Assembly: GCA_016192825.1 (NCBI GenBank)
Contig: JACPTK010000003.1
Coordinates: 1 to 41,091 of the forward strand
Direction: 5' to 3'
Length of the DNA: 41,091 nt
From: Betaproteobacteria bacterium
Lineage (GTDB): Bacteria > Pseudomonadota > Gammaproteobacteria > Burkholderiales > SG8-41
Below the pieces are notes generated by a model that saw only the letters and a list, made by a program, of their open reading frames with translations, made no database searches and was not told the origin of the DNA. Made by a program: the position numbers and the translations under genes. This document shows, piece after piece, positions 17,536-26,930 of the stretch. Each line of letters opens with the position of its first letter. The first letter of the stretch is position 1.

Positions 17536-18703
17536 TGGCTCTCGCGAGAGCGAGCAGCAGCGTGTCGTTGCCGCGCGCGGCGATGAGCGAAAGACCGAGC
17601 GGGCAGCCGTCGAGCGTCGCCAGCGGCAATGACACCTGCGGCAGGCGCGCGAGCCCCGCAATGCACAGCATCGGCAGCGCGCGGCTGCGCACTCCGTCCA
17701 CGACATCGGGCGGTGAATTCCGGAGCGGCGCGATGCCCGGCGCACTGGGCAACGCCAGCACCGCGTCATCCCGCAGCAGGGCGTCCATCCGTTGCGCAAT
17801 TTCCTCGCGCCGCGCCCGCGCGACGTCATGCGGAGCGACCTTCGCTGCCCAGGCTACTCGCGGTCCGACGGCGGGCCCGAAAGTGGGTTTCACGCGGGTG
17901 ACCCACTCGCGGTGACACTCCCAGGCTTCCGCGCCTTGCGGAAACCGGAAGTAATCCCCCCAGGCCGTGAGCGGCTCGTCGCCTGCCGCGACGTACTGCG
18001 GCGCGCCGATCAGCGCGGCCACCTTGTCCAGCGCCGGGTTGAGCGCCGCAGCCGCTGTCTCGTCGGCAAAGGCGAACGCGTCCTGCGCCACCAGCAGGCG
18101 GCTTGGCGCACGGGCGGGCGCAGCGTCGCGCAATAGCACGCGCCCCACGCGCTCGAACACGCCGGGCTCGCGCGCGAACCAGCCGCAGGTGTCGAAGCTC
18201 GGCGCGAGCGGGCATACCCCTTCCAGGGAAATTCGGCCATGCGTGGGGCGCAGCCCGAGGATGCCGCAATAGCTCGCCGGCAGCCGCACCGAGCCGCCGG
18301 TGTCGCTGCCCACGGCGAAGTCCACCAGTCCCGCCGCGACCGCCGCGGCGGAGCCGCTCGACGATCCTCCCGGTATGCGGCCGGGCGCGTTGACGTTGAT
18401 CGGCGTGCCGTAATGCGCGTTCTCGCCCGTCAGGCTCCAGGCCATCTCCTCCGTATGGGTCTTGCCGATGAGCCGCGCGCCGGCGTCGAGCAGCATCTGC
18501 ACCGCGGGCGCGGTGCGCGCGGCCGGCTCGTGCGTGCGCAGCCAGTCGGGATTGCCGAAGCCGGTCTTCACGCCGGCAACGTCGTAGATATCCTTGACCG
18601 CGAAGGTCAGCCCCGCGAGCGGGCCGCGCGGCGCGCCCTGCATTTCAACGTGCGTATGACGGCAGAATGCGCCGAGCGTGTCGTTGGCGACGATCTCGTT
18701 CAT
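17504..18703 (-). CDS. Amidase signature family hydrolase
   Basis: The 399-residue enzyme belongs to the amidase signature family, which has a Ser-cisSer-Lys triad. Lys is in FAVKDIYDVAG, and the Gly/Ser-rich core IPGGSSSGSAAAVAAG and VGSDTGGSVRLPASYCG carries both serines. It is shorter than GatA (about 480) and lacks its usual neighbours gatB/gatC, so it is more likely a free amidase, similar to proteins annotated as AtzF-like or indoleacetamide-type hydrolases. The substrate is unknown. ATG 18703 gives MNEIVANDTLGAFC and the conserved N-terminus; upstream in-frame codons lie in repeat sequence. The last residues (ISSQPSAASR) are encoded by the repeat tract. Confidence 0.9.
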   Translation of the reverse strand: MNEIVANDTLGAFCRHTHVEMQGAPRGPLAGLTFAVKDIYDVAGVKTGFGNPDWLRTHEPAARTAPAVQMLLDAGARLIGKTHTEEMAWSLTGENAHYGTPINVNAPGRIPGGSSSGSAAAVAAGLVDFAVGSDTGGSVRLPASYCGILGLRPTHGRISLEGVCPLAPSFDTCGWFAREPGVFERVGRVLLRDAAPARAPSRLLVAQDAFAFADETAAAALNPALDKVAALIGAPQYVAAGDEPLTAWGDYFRFPQGAEAWECHREWVTRVKPTFGPAVGPRVAWAAKVAPHDVARARREEIAQRMDALLRDDAVLALPSAPGIAPLRNSPPDVVDGVRSRALPMLCIAGLARLPQVSLPLATLDGCPLGLSLIAARGNDTLLLALARAISSQPSAASR

Positions 18704-18709
18704 AGAATC

Positions 18710-18895
18710 ACGCGAGATCGGGAGATCGTGAAATCGGGAGATGGAATTTTGGGGGGGTCCCACTTCCCTGCCCTCCCGCCCTCCCGCCCTCCCGCACTCA
18801 CGGTAGTTGTCCATCTCCCGCTCTCGCGCTCTCCCGCCCTCACGGGGTTTGTCGCCCTCACGCTCTCCCGCCCTCCCGCTCTCCCGGCTTCCCTT
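18710..18895. repeat. CTCCCGCCCT / GGGAGATCG word tract between mpl and the amidase
   Basis: Words gcgagatcgggagatcgtgaaatcgggagatgg are followed by many copies of ccctcccg and ctctcccg. The tract continues past the mpl stop codon, so that the last about twelve residues of Mpl (GKPGEREGGRA) are written in it. Confidence 0.65.
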
Positions 18896-20309
18896 GAGCC
18901 AGCAGGGCCAAGAGTTTTTCATGGATGCCGCCGAAACCGCCGTTGCTCATGATGACCACATGGTCGCCGGGCCGCGATTCCGATGCCACAGTCCCGACCA
19001 GCTTTTCGAAGTCGTCGGTTACAACCGCCCTCGCGCCCAGAGGCGCGAGGGCGGTTGCCGCGTCCCACTTGAGCCCGGCGCTGTAGCAGTACACGCGGTC
19101 GGCGCAGACGAGGCTCGCCGCGAGCCGGTCCTTCATCATGCCGAGTTTCATGGTGTTCGAGCGCGGCTCGAGCACCGCGAGGATGCGTTCCCCGTTCACT
19201 TTCGACCGTAGACCTTCGAGCGTGGCCGCAATCGCCGTTGGATGATGCGCAAAATCATCGTAAACGGCGATGCCGTTTACGATGCCGCGCACTTCCATGC
19301 GGCGCCTGACGCCCTCGAAGGCGCCGAGCGCGGCGATCGCCTGCGCCGGCGCAACGCCGCAATGCCGGGCGGCGGCGATCGCGGCGAGCGCGTTGGCCCG
19401 GTTGTGCGCCCCCGTCAGCGTCCAGACGACGCGCCCCTGCGGCTCTCCTCCCAGACGCACTTCGAAGCCGCCGGCGTTCTGCCCGCCGGCACTCCAGCCG
19501 TCCGCCACCCCGAAGCGCTCGACCGGCGTGTAGCAGCCGCGCTCGAGCACGCGCGCCACCGCCGCATCCGTGCCGTTCGCGACGATCAGCCCGCTCGCAG
19601 GCAGCGTGCGCACGAAATGGTGGAACTGCGTCTCGATCGCCGCCAGGTCGGGAAAGATGTCGGCGTGATCGAACTCGAGGTTGTTGAGCACCGTGGTGCG
19701 CGCCGGGTAGTGCAGGAATTTCGAGCGCTTGTCGAAGAATGCGGTGTCGTACTCGTCGGCCTCGACAACGAATGGCGAACCGCGGAGCGTTTCGCCATGA
19801 TGGTCTCGCTTCGCGAGACCGGAGATGCTTTTCAATTTTCCGGCGCTCGAGCGAGGTCCCGGCAAACGCGCTGACACGCCGAAATTATTTGCTATGCCTC
19901 CAATAAGGAATCCGGGCGCGAGCCCGGATTCCTCCAGGATCCAGGCGAGCATGGCGGAAACGGTGGTCTTACCATGCGTGCCGGCCACGGCGATGACCCA
20001 CTTTCCGGCAAGCACATTCTCGCTCAGCCACTGCGGACCTGAAATGTAGGGAAATCCTCGCTCGAGGATTTCCTCCATGAGCGGATTGCCTCTCGTCACG
20101 ACATTGCCGATGACGAAAACGTCCGGTTGAAGCGCTATCTGATCCACATTCCATCCATTAATCAACTCGATGCCGGAGGCAGCGAGTTGATCGCTCATCG
20201 GCGGATAGACGTTGGCATCGCAGCCGGTAACGCGGTGCCCCGCCGCCCGCGCGATCAGCGCAAGGCCGCCCATGAAAGTGCCGCAGATGCCGAGGATGTG
20301 AAGATGCAT
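18858..20309 (-). CDS. mpl: UDP-N-acetylmuramate:L-alanyl-gamma-D-glutamyl-meso-diaminopimelate ligase
   Basis: This murein-recycling ligase joins tripeptide salvaged from peptidoglycan to UDP-MurNAc in the cytoplasm. The 483 residues begin MHLHILGICGTFMGGLA, as in Mpl. The ATP-binding P-loop is GTHGKTT at 110-116. Other landmarks are FLIGGIANNFGVSARLP, VVEADEYDTAFFDKRSKF, NNLEFDHADIF, LTGAHNRANALAAIAAA and VYDDFAHHPTAI, all typical of the Mur ligase family and of Mpl in particular. ATG 20309 is chosen on the conserved N-terminus. The Gly/Arg/Glu tail is repeat-derived. A composite hairpin repeat lies directly upstream. Confidence 0.95.
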   Translation of the reverse strand: MHLHILGICGTFMGGLALIARAAGHRVTGCDANVYPPMSDQLAASGIELINGWNVDQIALQPDVFVIGNVVTRGNPLMEEILERGFPYISGPQWLSENVLAGKWVIAVAGTHGKTTVSAMLAWILEESGLAPGFLIGGIANNFGVSARLPGPRSSAGKLKSISGLAKRDHHGETLRGSPFVVEADEYDTAFFDKRSKFLHYPARTTVLNNLEFDHADIFPDLAAIETQFHHFVRTLPASGLIVANGTDAAVARVLERGCYTPVERFGVADGWSAGGQNAGGFEVRLGGEPQGRVVWTLTGAHNRANALAAIAAARHCGVAPAQAIAALGAFEGVRRRMEVRGIVNGIAVYDDFAHHPTAIAATLEGLRSKVNGERILAVLEPRSNTMKLGMMKDRLAASLVCADRVYCYSAGLKWDAATALAPLGARAVVTDDFEKLVGTVASESRPGDHVVIMSNGGFGGIHEKLLALLAQGKPGEREGGRA

Positions 20310-20320
20310 TATTGATATTT

Positions 20321-20400
20321 GCGGAATTGGTTGACACACCATTTCCGCACCGTACATTACCCCTCGCCCCCCGGGAGAGGGGGAAGGAGTGAGGGTCGAG
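20321..20400. repeat. Composite hairpin repeat with TTGACA loop, copy 1
   Basis: A near-perfect 10-bp stem, GCGGAATTGG (20321-20330) with CCATTTCCGC (20339-20348), holds the loop TTGACACA. It is followed by cccctcgccccccgggagagggggaaggagtgagg and GTCGAG. The same order occurs at 36467-36573. It lies between the divergent mpl and phosphatase genes. Confidence 0.7.
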
Positions 20401-20560
20401 CGGCGTAAAGCATTTTAAGCAAAGCTCGATAATTAACCGCCAGGAACGCCAGGAAAAATCAACCGCGCATTGTACCCCGGGGCGGCCAGCGCGCGCGTAC
20501 CGGTTTCGCCTATCATTTGCCCTGGTCGCGGCCACAACTATCGGACAAAGGAGAATTTCC

Positions 20561-21991
20561 ATGAAGGACGAGAACGCTGCTCCGAATCCATTGCGGCGCA
20601 TACTGGTGGCGGCTCTCGCCGGTTTCGCGCTGGCGCTCGCCGGCTGCGCATCCACCGGAAGTTCCACGCCGGCGGCGGCTCAGGCGCCGAAGAACATCAT
20701 CATCCTGTTCGCCGACGGCGCCGCGCCGACCCAGTGGGAATTTGGCCGCTATGCGAGCGAGCACCTGCGAAAGCAATCCTTCGCGGTCACGGACGTCGTG
20801 TTCAGGAAAGGAGTGCTGGGATTGCTTTCGACGCATTCCGCGAATTCCATGGTGACGGATTCGGCCGCCTCCGCGACCGCGATGTCCACCGGCTTCAAGA
20901 CCAACAACTTCATGGTCGGGGTGACGCCGGAGGGCAGGCCCCTGACCACGTTCTACGAGGCCGCCAAGGCTGCGGGAAAGCGGCTTGGCCTGGTGACGAC
21001 GGCCGCGATCTACGATGCTTCGCCCGCCGCCTTCAGCGTCCATTCCGCGAATCGCGGCGAGTTTCAACGGATCGTCGACCAGTACTTCACGCTCGAACCC
21101 GACGTCCTGCTCGGCGGCGGGGCGGGATATTTCCTGCCGGCGGGATCTCCCGGCGGCAAGAGGAAGGACGGAAGGGATGTCATCGCCGCGTTCGCAGGCA
21201 AGGGCTACCGGGTAGCGCGGAACACGGTCGAGCTGAACGCGGCGGGCAGCGCGAGGCTGCTCGGGCTGTTCGCCGACGGGCCAATGGGGTACGAGATTGA
21301 CAGCGACCCGGCCCGGACGCCGTCCATCGCCGACATGACGCGCGCCGCCCTGCGCGTCCTGTCGCGATCCGGCTCGAACGGCTTCGTCCTGTTCGCCGAG
21401 AACGAGAATACCGACGACGCGGCTCACGAGAACGACATCGCGGCCCTGATGCGCGCACTGTGGGCGTTCGACGACGCCGTCAATGTTGCGCTCGAGTTCC
21501 AGCAACGCAACCCCGATACGCTCGTGATCGTCACCTCCGATCATGAGACGGGAGGATTGAGCGTCACCTATGCGCTGAGGAACCTGAACCAGCAACCACG
21601 CCAGACGCGCATCTACGCCCAGCCTCACCTCGAGGCGATCGGCCGCATAACGATGTCGTTGGGCGCGGTTGCCAGCAAGCTCGGCAGAGAGCCCTCCCCG
21701 GAAGCGCTTGATGCGCTCCTCCTGCAACATTTTCCCGGATTCCGGCTCGACGACGACTTGCGCGAGCACATCCTCAAGCAACGGCCGTTGGAGCTCAACT
21801 TCACCAATAACACGCAAAACGCGCTGGGCCGCATGATCGCGCGCCAGACCGGCTTCTACTGGGGCACCGCCGGCCACACGAGCGAGCCGGTTGCGGTCGG
21901 CGCAATCGGCCCCGGCGCGGAGCTGTTCCGCGGCTACCAGGACAACACCGACTTCGGCAGGCACCTGCACCGCCTGATCCAGGGCAAGTAA
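20561..21991 (+). CDS. Alkaline phosphatase family lipoprotein
   Basis: This 476-residue phosphomonoesterase is of the PhoA/alkaline phosphatase superfamily. A lipoprotein signal with lipobox LAGC (C29) predicts membrane anchoring on the periplasmic side. Metal-site and nucleophile motifs are visible: IIILFADGAAP (first Asp), VTDSAASATAMSTG with the nucleophile Ser at 101, ENTDDAAHEND, VTSDHETGGLS, and GTAGHTSEPVAVGAIGPGA near the end (Zn-binding His). A strong AAAGGAG ribosome binding site 8 bases before the ATG supports the start. It stands alone, and no Pho box was identified. Compared with E. coli PhoA the size is similar. Confidence 0.93.
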   Translation: MKDENAAPNPLRRILVAALAGFALALAGCASTGSSTPAAAQAPKNIIILFADGAAPTQWEFGRYASEHLRKQSFAVTDVVFRKGVLGLLSTHSANSMVTDSAASATAMSTGFKTNNFMVGVTPEGRPLTTFYEAAKAAGKRLGLVTTAAIYDASPAAFSVHSANRGEFQRIVDQYFTLEPDVLLGGGAGYFLPAGSPGGKRKDGRDVIAAFAGKGYRVARNTVELNAAGSARLLGLFADGPMGYEIDSDPARTPSIADMTRAALRVLSRSGSNGFVLFAENENTDDAAHENDIAALMRALWAFDDAVNVALEFQQRNPDTLVIVTSDHETGGLSVTYALRNLNQQPRQTRIYAQPHLEAIGRITMSLGAVASKLGREPSPEALDALLLQHFPGFRLDDDLREHILKQRPLELNFTNNTQNALGRMIARQTGFYWGTAGHTSEPVAVGAIGPGAELFRGYQDNTDFGRHLHRLIQGK

Positions 21992-21999
21992 GCAGACGG

Positions 22000-22030
22000 C
22001 TGCCAGTTATCAGCCGCCAGCCGTCAGCCA
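22000..22030. repeat. Short CAGCCGCCAGCCGTCAGCCA words after the phosphatase gene
   Basis: Imperfect copies of the word 'ggctgccagttatcagccgccagccgtcagcca' lie just after the phosphatase stop, similar in style to the tract at 17451-17535. Confidence 0.4.
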
Positions 22031-22047
22031 ACCGCTGAAAACGCAGG

Positions 22048-22064
22048 ACGGGCCGCCGGCCCGT
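22048..22064. terminator. Possible hairpin terminator between convergent genes
   Basis: ACGGGCC (22048-22054) pairs with GGCCCGT (22058-22064) across a 3-base loop, between the convergent phosphatase and CPBP genes. No clean T-run follows on either strand, so it is only a weak candidate. Confidence 0.35.
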
Positions 22065-22077
22065 GCCCGTTGTTGCG

Positions 22078-22959
22078 TCACTTCGCTACTCGGCCGCTCA
22101 TTCGTTCTGGATTTTCCGACGCTCGCCGGAAAATCCACCAGTGGAAGACCAAGGCGCCGGTAATCAACGCCACCAGCGCATAGACCGGGTCGAGCTCGCG
22201 CGCGGTGAAGACGGACTCGGTCATGAGCGCCGAGCTCTCGTAATTCGCCACCAGCGCGAGAAACGTGTTGTTCACGGCGTGCAGGCCGATGGCGAGCTCC
22301 AGCCGGCCGTCGCGCAGCGTGACGGTCGCGAGCAGCATGCCGATCGCGAAGTAGTTGGCCGCCATGATGAGCGCGCCGTGGCGCTCGACTTCCGGGTTGA
22401 GCAGGTGCGGCGCGGTGAAAACGAGGCTGCTCAGCACGGCGATCAGCGCCGGACGCCGGGTGAGGAGCCCGAAGCCCTGCATCGCGTAGCCGCGGAAGAT
22501 CAGTTCCTCCGTCGCGCTCTGTATGGGCGTCAGCGCGAGCACCAAGACGAGGAAGGCGAAGAAGCGCTCCGGGTTGAAGCTCAGGTAATAGCGGTCGGGG
22601 AAGAGGAGGTGCTCGATCACCACGATGACGGCGGCGATGACCCCCCAAGCCGCCGCGCCGCGCCCGATACGGCCCCAGTCCACGCGTGCGTCGGGCGCAA
22701 GGAGGCTAGCCAGGGGACGGCGGTGGATCAGCCTGACCGCCAGGGCCAGGCCCGCCAGCATCATGAAGATGGAGAAATTGACCGCCACGAAGTCGAGCAT
22801 CGGGTCGGCGTCCAGGCCCGAGCCGAGCAGCAGGAGGTACGGCACGTAGCCCAGGGCGAGCCAGAAGAAGGCGATGATGAGAACGCCCAGCGCGTAGCGC
22901 CACCACTCGTTGCGCCCCTGCCGTGCGAGGTCGAGGTATTGTTCGGTTTGCGGCGACAT
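22078..22959 (-). CDS. CPBP family intramembrane glutamic protease
   Basis: A polytopic inner-membrane protein of 293 residues with about seven to eight hydrophobic segments. The CPBP/Abi (Rce1-like) catalytic motifs are present: EELIFRG with the Glu pair at 151-152, FTAPHLL with His 185, and HAVNN with His 226 and Asn 230. Relatives include eukaryotic CAAX prenyl proteases, bacterial bacteriocin-immunity proteins and regulators such as MroQ. The bacterial substrate is not predictable here. It is convergent with the phosphatase gene and has no partner gene on its strand. Confidence 0.92.
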   Translation of the reverse strand: MSPQTEQYLDLARQGRNEWWRYALGVLIIAFFWLALGYVPYLLLLGSGLDADPMLDFVAVNFSIFMMLAGLALAVRLIHRRPLASLLAPDARVDWGRIGRGAAAWGVIAAVIVVIEHLLFPDRYYLSFNPERFFAFLVLVLALTPIQSATEELIFRGYAMQGFGLLTRRPALIAVLSSLVFTAPHLLNPEVERHGALIMAANYFAIGMLLATVTLRDGRLELAIGLHAVNNTFLALVANYESSALMTESVFTARELDPVYALVALITGALVFHWWIFRRASENPERMSGRVAK

Positions 22960-23287
22960 TTGCCTGAAAGGCGTGAATAATGAACGATGAATAAGCCCAC
23001 TACATCCAGCTCAGCAAGTCCCTTCCAGCTTCCGGATGCACGAGATCGCTAGCCCGCCAGTACGCGATGACGCGACTTAGCCGATGAAGCGACATTGATT
23101 GTTCGCGCCGCATTCGCCCCTCTATAATGCCTTCAATGATCTACACGCATTATCTCGTAGTCATCCCCTTCGTTTAGCTTGCTTCTGGACGTCTCGAGAC
23201 GCGCCGCTTTTTCCCAGTGATCTTCTGCTCGCATGACCTCACCGTCACCTCGCCGCGGGCTCGCGGCACAATTCCCGGCAGCCTGCA
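22960..23287. other. 328-base intergenic gap, nothing recognised
   Basis: The divergent gap between the CPBP gene and mnmC holds no convincing gene, RNA, repeat word tract or strong hairpin. It presumably contains both promoters, but no clear -35/-10 pair was identified. Confidence 0.5.
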
Positions 23288-25216
23288 ATGCGATCTCATA
23301 TCGTCCCCGCGACGCTGGCGTACGACGTGAACGGCACGCCCTACTCGCCCGAGTACGGCGATGTCTACCACAGCGCCGAATCCGGCCCGGGCCAGGCCCG
23401 GCACGTTTTCCTCGGCGGCAACGATCTGCCGGGGCGCTGGGCCGGGACGCGCATTTTCACCATCGTCGAAACGGGATTCGGCCTCGGACTTAATTTCCTC
23501 GCGACCTGGCAGGCGTGGCGCGCCGACCCGGCGCGGCCGGAGCGCTTGCACTTCGTGTCGGTCGAGAAGCATCCTTTTACCCGCGAGGGGCTCGCGTTGC
23601 TGCACGCGCGCTACCCGGAGCTGGCGCCGCTCGCGCAGCAGCTTCAGGCCGCCTGGCCGCCGCTCCTGCCCGGCCTGCACCGGCTGCACTTCGAGGACGG
23701 TCGCGTCACGCTCACCCTCGCATTCGCCAATGTCGCGGATATCGCGACCAAGCTCAGGCTCGCCGCCGACGCCTTCTACCTCGACGGCTTCGCGCCCGAC
23801 CGCAACCCGGACATGTGGGCGGCGGCGGTGATGAAGGCACTCGCCCGGCTCGCGCGCCCCGGCGCAACCGCCGCGACCTACACGACGGCGCGCGCCGTGC
23901 GCGACGCGCTCGCCGCCGCGGGCTTTGCGGCCGCCCTGCGCCCGGGCTTCGGCCGCAAGCGCGACATGCTCGCCGCGCGCTACGCGCCGCTCCGCCCGCC
24001 GCGCGATGCGCCGTCTGCGGCGCCGCAATGGGGCGAGCGCCGCGCCATCGTCATTGGCGCCGGGCTCGCGGGCGCCGCGGTCGCCGAGCGGCTGACGTCG
24101 CGCGGCTGGGCGGTCGAGCTGATCGAGCGCCGCCCCGCGCCCGCCGCCGAGGCATCGGGCATCCCGGCCGGCGTGTTCCATCCGCACGTGTCGCGCGACG
24201 ACAGCCTGCTGTCCCGGCTGACGCGCGCGGGATTTCTCCTAGCGCTCAACCGCTGGCGCGCGCTGGAAGCCGCCGGCCACCGCCTGGGCTGGGCGCGTTG
24301 CGGCGTGCTGCAAATCGCGAAAGACGGCGGGGACGAGGCGCGGATGGCGGCTGCAGCGCGCGCGCTTGGCCTCCCGCCCGAGTACCTGGAATATCTCCCG
24401 CGCGCGACGGCGCGGGCTCGCGCCGGCTGCGACACGCGCGCCGGCGGCTGGTGGTTCCCCGAGGGCGGGTGGATGCAGCCGGCCTCTCTGATCAATGCCC
24501 AGCTCGCGGCAGCGGCTCGCGGCTCGCGGCTCGTGAATCACCTGGGCCGGGTGGTTCAGACGCTCGATCTTCGGGACGACCGCTGGGAGGCTCGCGGGCC
24601 GGACGGCTCCGTGATCGCCTCGGCGCCGGTCATGGTACTCGCCAACTCGCATGACGCCGCGCGTCTTGCGCGGCTGGATGCCCCGCTCAAGCAGGTGCGC
24701 GGCCAGCTGACATGTCTGCCGGCGGACGGCCAGCCGCTGCCACGCGCGGTGCTCGCGGGCCCCGGGCACCTGATACCGCTCGCGGACGGCGCCGCGGTGG
24801 TAGGCGCAACTTATGATTTCGACGACGACGATCCCGAGCCGCGCGAGGAAGGGCATGCCGGCAACCTCGCGCGTCTCGAAAAGCTGCAGGTGGGCAATCA
24901 CCCAGCGCTGGACCCCGCACGCCTGAACGGGAGCGTCGGTTTCCGCTGCGTCGCCGCCGACCGGCTGCCGCTCATCGGCAATCTGCCGGACCTGTCCGTT
25001 GCCCGCGCCGGGGTCCAGGCGCGCCGGTTGCCGCGCCAGGCCGGCCTCTACGGCGCGTTCGCTTACGCCTCGCGCGGGCTCACGTGGGCGGCGCTCGGCG
25101 GCGAGCTGATCTCGAGCATGATCGACGGCGAGCCGCTGCCGGTCGAGGGCGATCTCGCCGATGCGATCAACCCCGGCCGCTTCGCGCTGCGCCGCGCGCG
25201 CCGCGGAAAAAATTAG
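23288..25216 (+). CDS. mnmC: Bifunctional tRNA 5-methylaminomethyl-2-thiouridine biosynthesis protein MnmC
   Basis: This bifunctional enzyme acts on the wobble uridine of certain tRNAs. Its C-terminal FAD oxidoreductase removes the carboxymethyl group to give nm5U, and its N-terminal methyltransferase then makes mnm5U. Residues 1-240 carry the methyltransferase with IVETGFGLGLNFLATW (SAM site) and DAFYLDGFAPDRNPDMW. From about 255, the FAD domain starts with AIVIGAGLAGAAVAERL, followed by SGIPAGVFHPHVSRDDS, and FAYASRGLTWAALGGELI near the end. The length of 642 is normal for the fused enzyme. The gene appears monocistronic, with rhlE 180 bases downstream. Confidence 0.95.
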   Translation: MRSHIVPATLAYDVNGTPYSPEYGDVYHSAESGPGQARHVFLGGNDLPGRWAGTRIFTIVETGFGLGLNFLATWQAWRADPARPERLHFVSVEKHPFTREGLALLHARYPELAPLAQQLQAAWPPLLPGLHRLHFEDGRVTLTLAFANVADIATKLRLAADAFYLDGFAPDRNPDMWAAAVMKALARLARPGATAATYTTARAVRDALAAAGFAAALRPGFGRKRDMLAARYAPLRPPRDAPSAAPQWGERRAIVIGAGLAGAAVAERLTSRGWAVELIERRPAPAAEASGIPAGVFHPHVSRDDSLLSRLTRAGFLLALNRWRALEAAGHRLGWARCGVLQIAKDGGDEARMAAAARALGLPPEYLEYLPRATARARAGCDTRAGGWWFPEGGWMQPASLINAQLAAAARGSRLVNHLGRVVQTLDLRDDRWEARGPDGSVIASAPVMVLANSHDAARLARLDAPLKQVRGQLTCLPADGQPLPRAVLAGPGHLIPLADGAAVVGATYDFDDDDPEPREEGHAGNLARLEKLQVGNHPALDPARLNGSVGFRCVAADRLPLIGNLPDLSVARAGVQARRLPRQAGLYGAFAYASRGLTWAALGGELISSMIDGEPLPVEGDLADAINPGRFALRRARRGKN

Positions 25217-25243
25217 ACCGGATTAACAAGATTCGTGTATAGT
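25213..25243 (+). promoter_or_regulatory. Possible rhlE promoter
   Basis: TATAGT at 25238-25243 resembles a -10 box, and TTAGAC at 25213-25218 is a poor -35 at 19-base spacing. The transcript would have a leader of about 150 bases. Confidence 0.3.
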
Positions 25244-25384
25244 GCGCCCCGAGGTTTCTGTTTCGCGTCGTCCGGTTAGCGTCTCAGTCGTTTCACGGTC
25301 CATCCCGGATCGTCGAATCACCCAGCCTAGCATCGCATCTGCCTGAACCGGTTTGGAAGGCCAGTCCTTCCCGGGCCGATCATT

Positions 25385-25390
25385 CAGGAG
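25385..25390 (+). promoter_or_regulatory. Ribosome binding site deciding the rhlE start
   Basis: CAGGAG at 25385-25390 is 6 bases from the ATT at 25397, but only 1 base from the out-of-frame ATG at 25392. The spacing therefore favours ATT. Confidence 0.6.
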
Positions 25391-25396
25391 AATGTC

Positions 25397-26857
25397 ATTA
25401 ATACGTCCTTTGCCAATCTCGGCCTGTCGGCCGAGCTGCTCCGCGCTGTCGCCGAGCAGGGTTACACCGAACCCACCCCCATCCAGGCCCAGGCCATCCC
25501 GGTCGTCCTCTCCGGGCGCGACCTGCTCGGCGCCGCGCAGACCGGCACCGGCAAGACCGCCGGCTTCACCCTGCCCATGCTGCAACTGCTCGCGACGCAG
25601 GCCAGCGCGAGCGCTTCGCCCGCGCGCCACCCGGTCCGGGCGCTGATCCTGGTGCCGACCCGCGAGCTGGCGGCGCAGGTGCAGGAGAGCGTGCGCGCCT
25701 ACGGCCGGCACGCGAAGCTGCGTTCGACCGTGATCTTCGGCGGCGTCGGCTTCAACCCGCAGGCCGACGAGCTGCGCCGCGGCGTGGACATTGTCGTCGC
25801 GACGCCGGGGCGGCTCCTCGACCACGTCGAGCAGCGCACGATCGACCTGCGCCGGGTCGAGATCCTGGTGCTCGACGAAGCCGACCGCATGCTCGACATG
25901 GGCTTCATCCCGGCGATCCGCCGCGTCCTCGCGCTGCTGCCGGCGAAACGCCAGAACCTCCTGTTCTCGGCGACGTTTCCCGACGAAATCCGCAAGCTCG
26001 CCAACTCGTTCATGCGCGATCCGGCCACGGTCGAGGTCGCGCCGCGCAACAAGCCGGTCGAACTGATCTCGCAGGTCGCGCATCCGGTGGACAGCGGCCG
26101 GAAGCGCGAGCTGCTGTCGCACCTCGTGAAGACCGGCAACTGGCACCAGGTGCTGGTGTTCACCCGCACCAAGCACGGTGCGAACCGGCTCGCCCAGCAG
26201 CTCGAGCGCGACGGCATCGAGTCCGACGCGATCCACGGCAACAAGAGCCAGGGCGCGCGCACGCGCACGCTCAAGCGCTTCAAGGACAGCGAGCTGCAGG
26301 TGCTGGTCGCCACCGACATCGCGGCGCGCGGGCTCGACATCGAGGAGCTGCCGCACGTGGTGAACTACGACTTGCCGCACGTTCCCGAAGATTACGTGCA
26401 TCGCATCGGCCGCACCGGCCGCGCGGGCGCGTCGGGCCAGGCGGTGTCGCTGGTGTGCGGCGAGGACAAGTCGTTGCTCGCGGCGATCGAGCGGCTCATC
26501 AACCGGCGCATCGAGCAGCAGGTCGTGCCCGGCTTCGAGCCCGGATCGTCGTTTCACGCGCCGGCGGCGCGCCCCCAGCCGCAAAGGCACCAGCGGCAGG
26601 AGCGCGGACGGCAGCACGCCGCGCAGCCGCGTCACGCACAGGGCGGCGACCGCAATCGCCACCCGCGGCAGGCGCACCGGGAGGAACCGCGCGCCACCGC
26701 GCACGGCCATCACGCCGGACCTCAACGCCCGCATGCCAACTCGCCCACGCAATCCCAGCAGCACGCGCATCGCGAAGACCGGCAACCCTCGCCGGAACGT
26801 GCCCGGTCCCAGCAGTTTCCTGCGCTGTTCGGCACGTTCGGGCGTAAGATGGGCTGA
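25397..26857 (+). CDS. rhlE: DEAD-box RNA helicase RhlE, apparent ATT start
   Basis: An ATP-dependent RNA helicase of 486 residues, with all core motifs: Q motif [10 protein letters not shown] (26-35), Walker A AQTGTGKT (47-54), [29 protein letters not shown] (DEAD box), FSATFPDEI (SAT), [29 protein letters not shown] and [12 protein letters not shown] basic Gln/His/Arg-rich tail of about 100 residues follows and probably binds RNA. No ATG, GTG or TTG lies in frame upstream of the Q motif. The conserved N-terminus ([17 protein letters not shown]) is preceded by ATT at 25397, 6 bases after a CAGGAG ribosome binding site. The ATG at 25392 is out of frame. Either ATT is the start or one base is missing near 25398-25400 (see findings). 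Confidence 0.9.
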   Translation: MNTSFANLGLSAELLRAVAEQGYTEPTPIQAQAIPVVLSGRDLLGAAQTGTGKTAGFTLPMLQLLATQASASASPARHPVRALILVPTRELAAQVQESVRAYGRHAKLRSTVIFGGVGFNPQADELRRGVDIVVATPGRLLDHVEQRTIDLRRVEILVLDEADRMLDMGFIPAIRRVLALLPAKRQNLLFSATFPDEIRKLANSFMRDPATVEVAPRNKPVELISQVAHPVDSGRKRELLSHLVKTGNWHQVLVFTRTKHGANRLAQQLERDGIESDAIHGNKSQGARTRTLKRFKDSELQVLVATDIAARGLDIEELPHVVNYDLPHVPEDYVHRIGRTGRAGASGQAVSLVCGEDKSLLAAIERLINRRIEQQVVPGFEPGSSFHAPAARPQPQRHQRQERGRQHAAQPRHAQGGDRNRHPRQAHREEPRATAHGHHAGPQRPHANSPTQSQQHAHREDRQPSPERARSQQFPALFGTFGRKMG

Positions 26858-26908
26858 AGCCGGCACGCGGGCGCGGGACCGCGTGTATAGCACGCCCGCC
26901 GGTTTGAC

Positions 26909-26930
26909 GCCGTCTTTTCCGACGGTTGTT
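26909..26930 (+). terminator. Weak possible terminator after rhlE
   Basis: CCGTC and GACGG enclose a TTTTCC loop and are followed by ttgttt. The stem is only 5 bp, and the site lies directly before the FNR box. Confidence 0.3.

Noticed and set aside
17451-18895. CRISPR-like array in the tandem word tracts
   Set aside because: Units are 7-10 bases, contiguous and degenerate, with no spacers and no cas genes.
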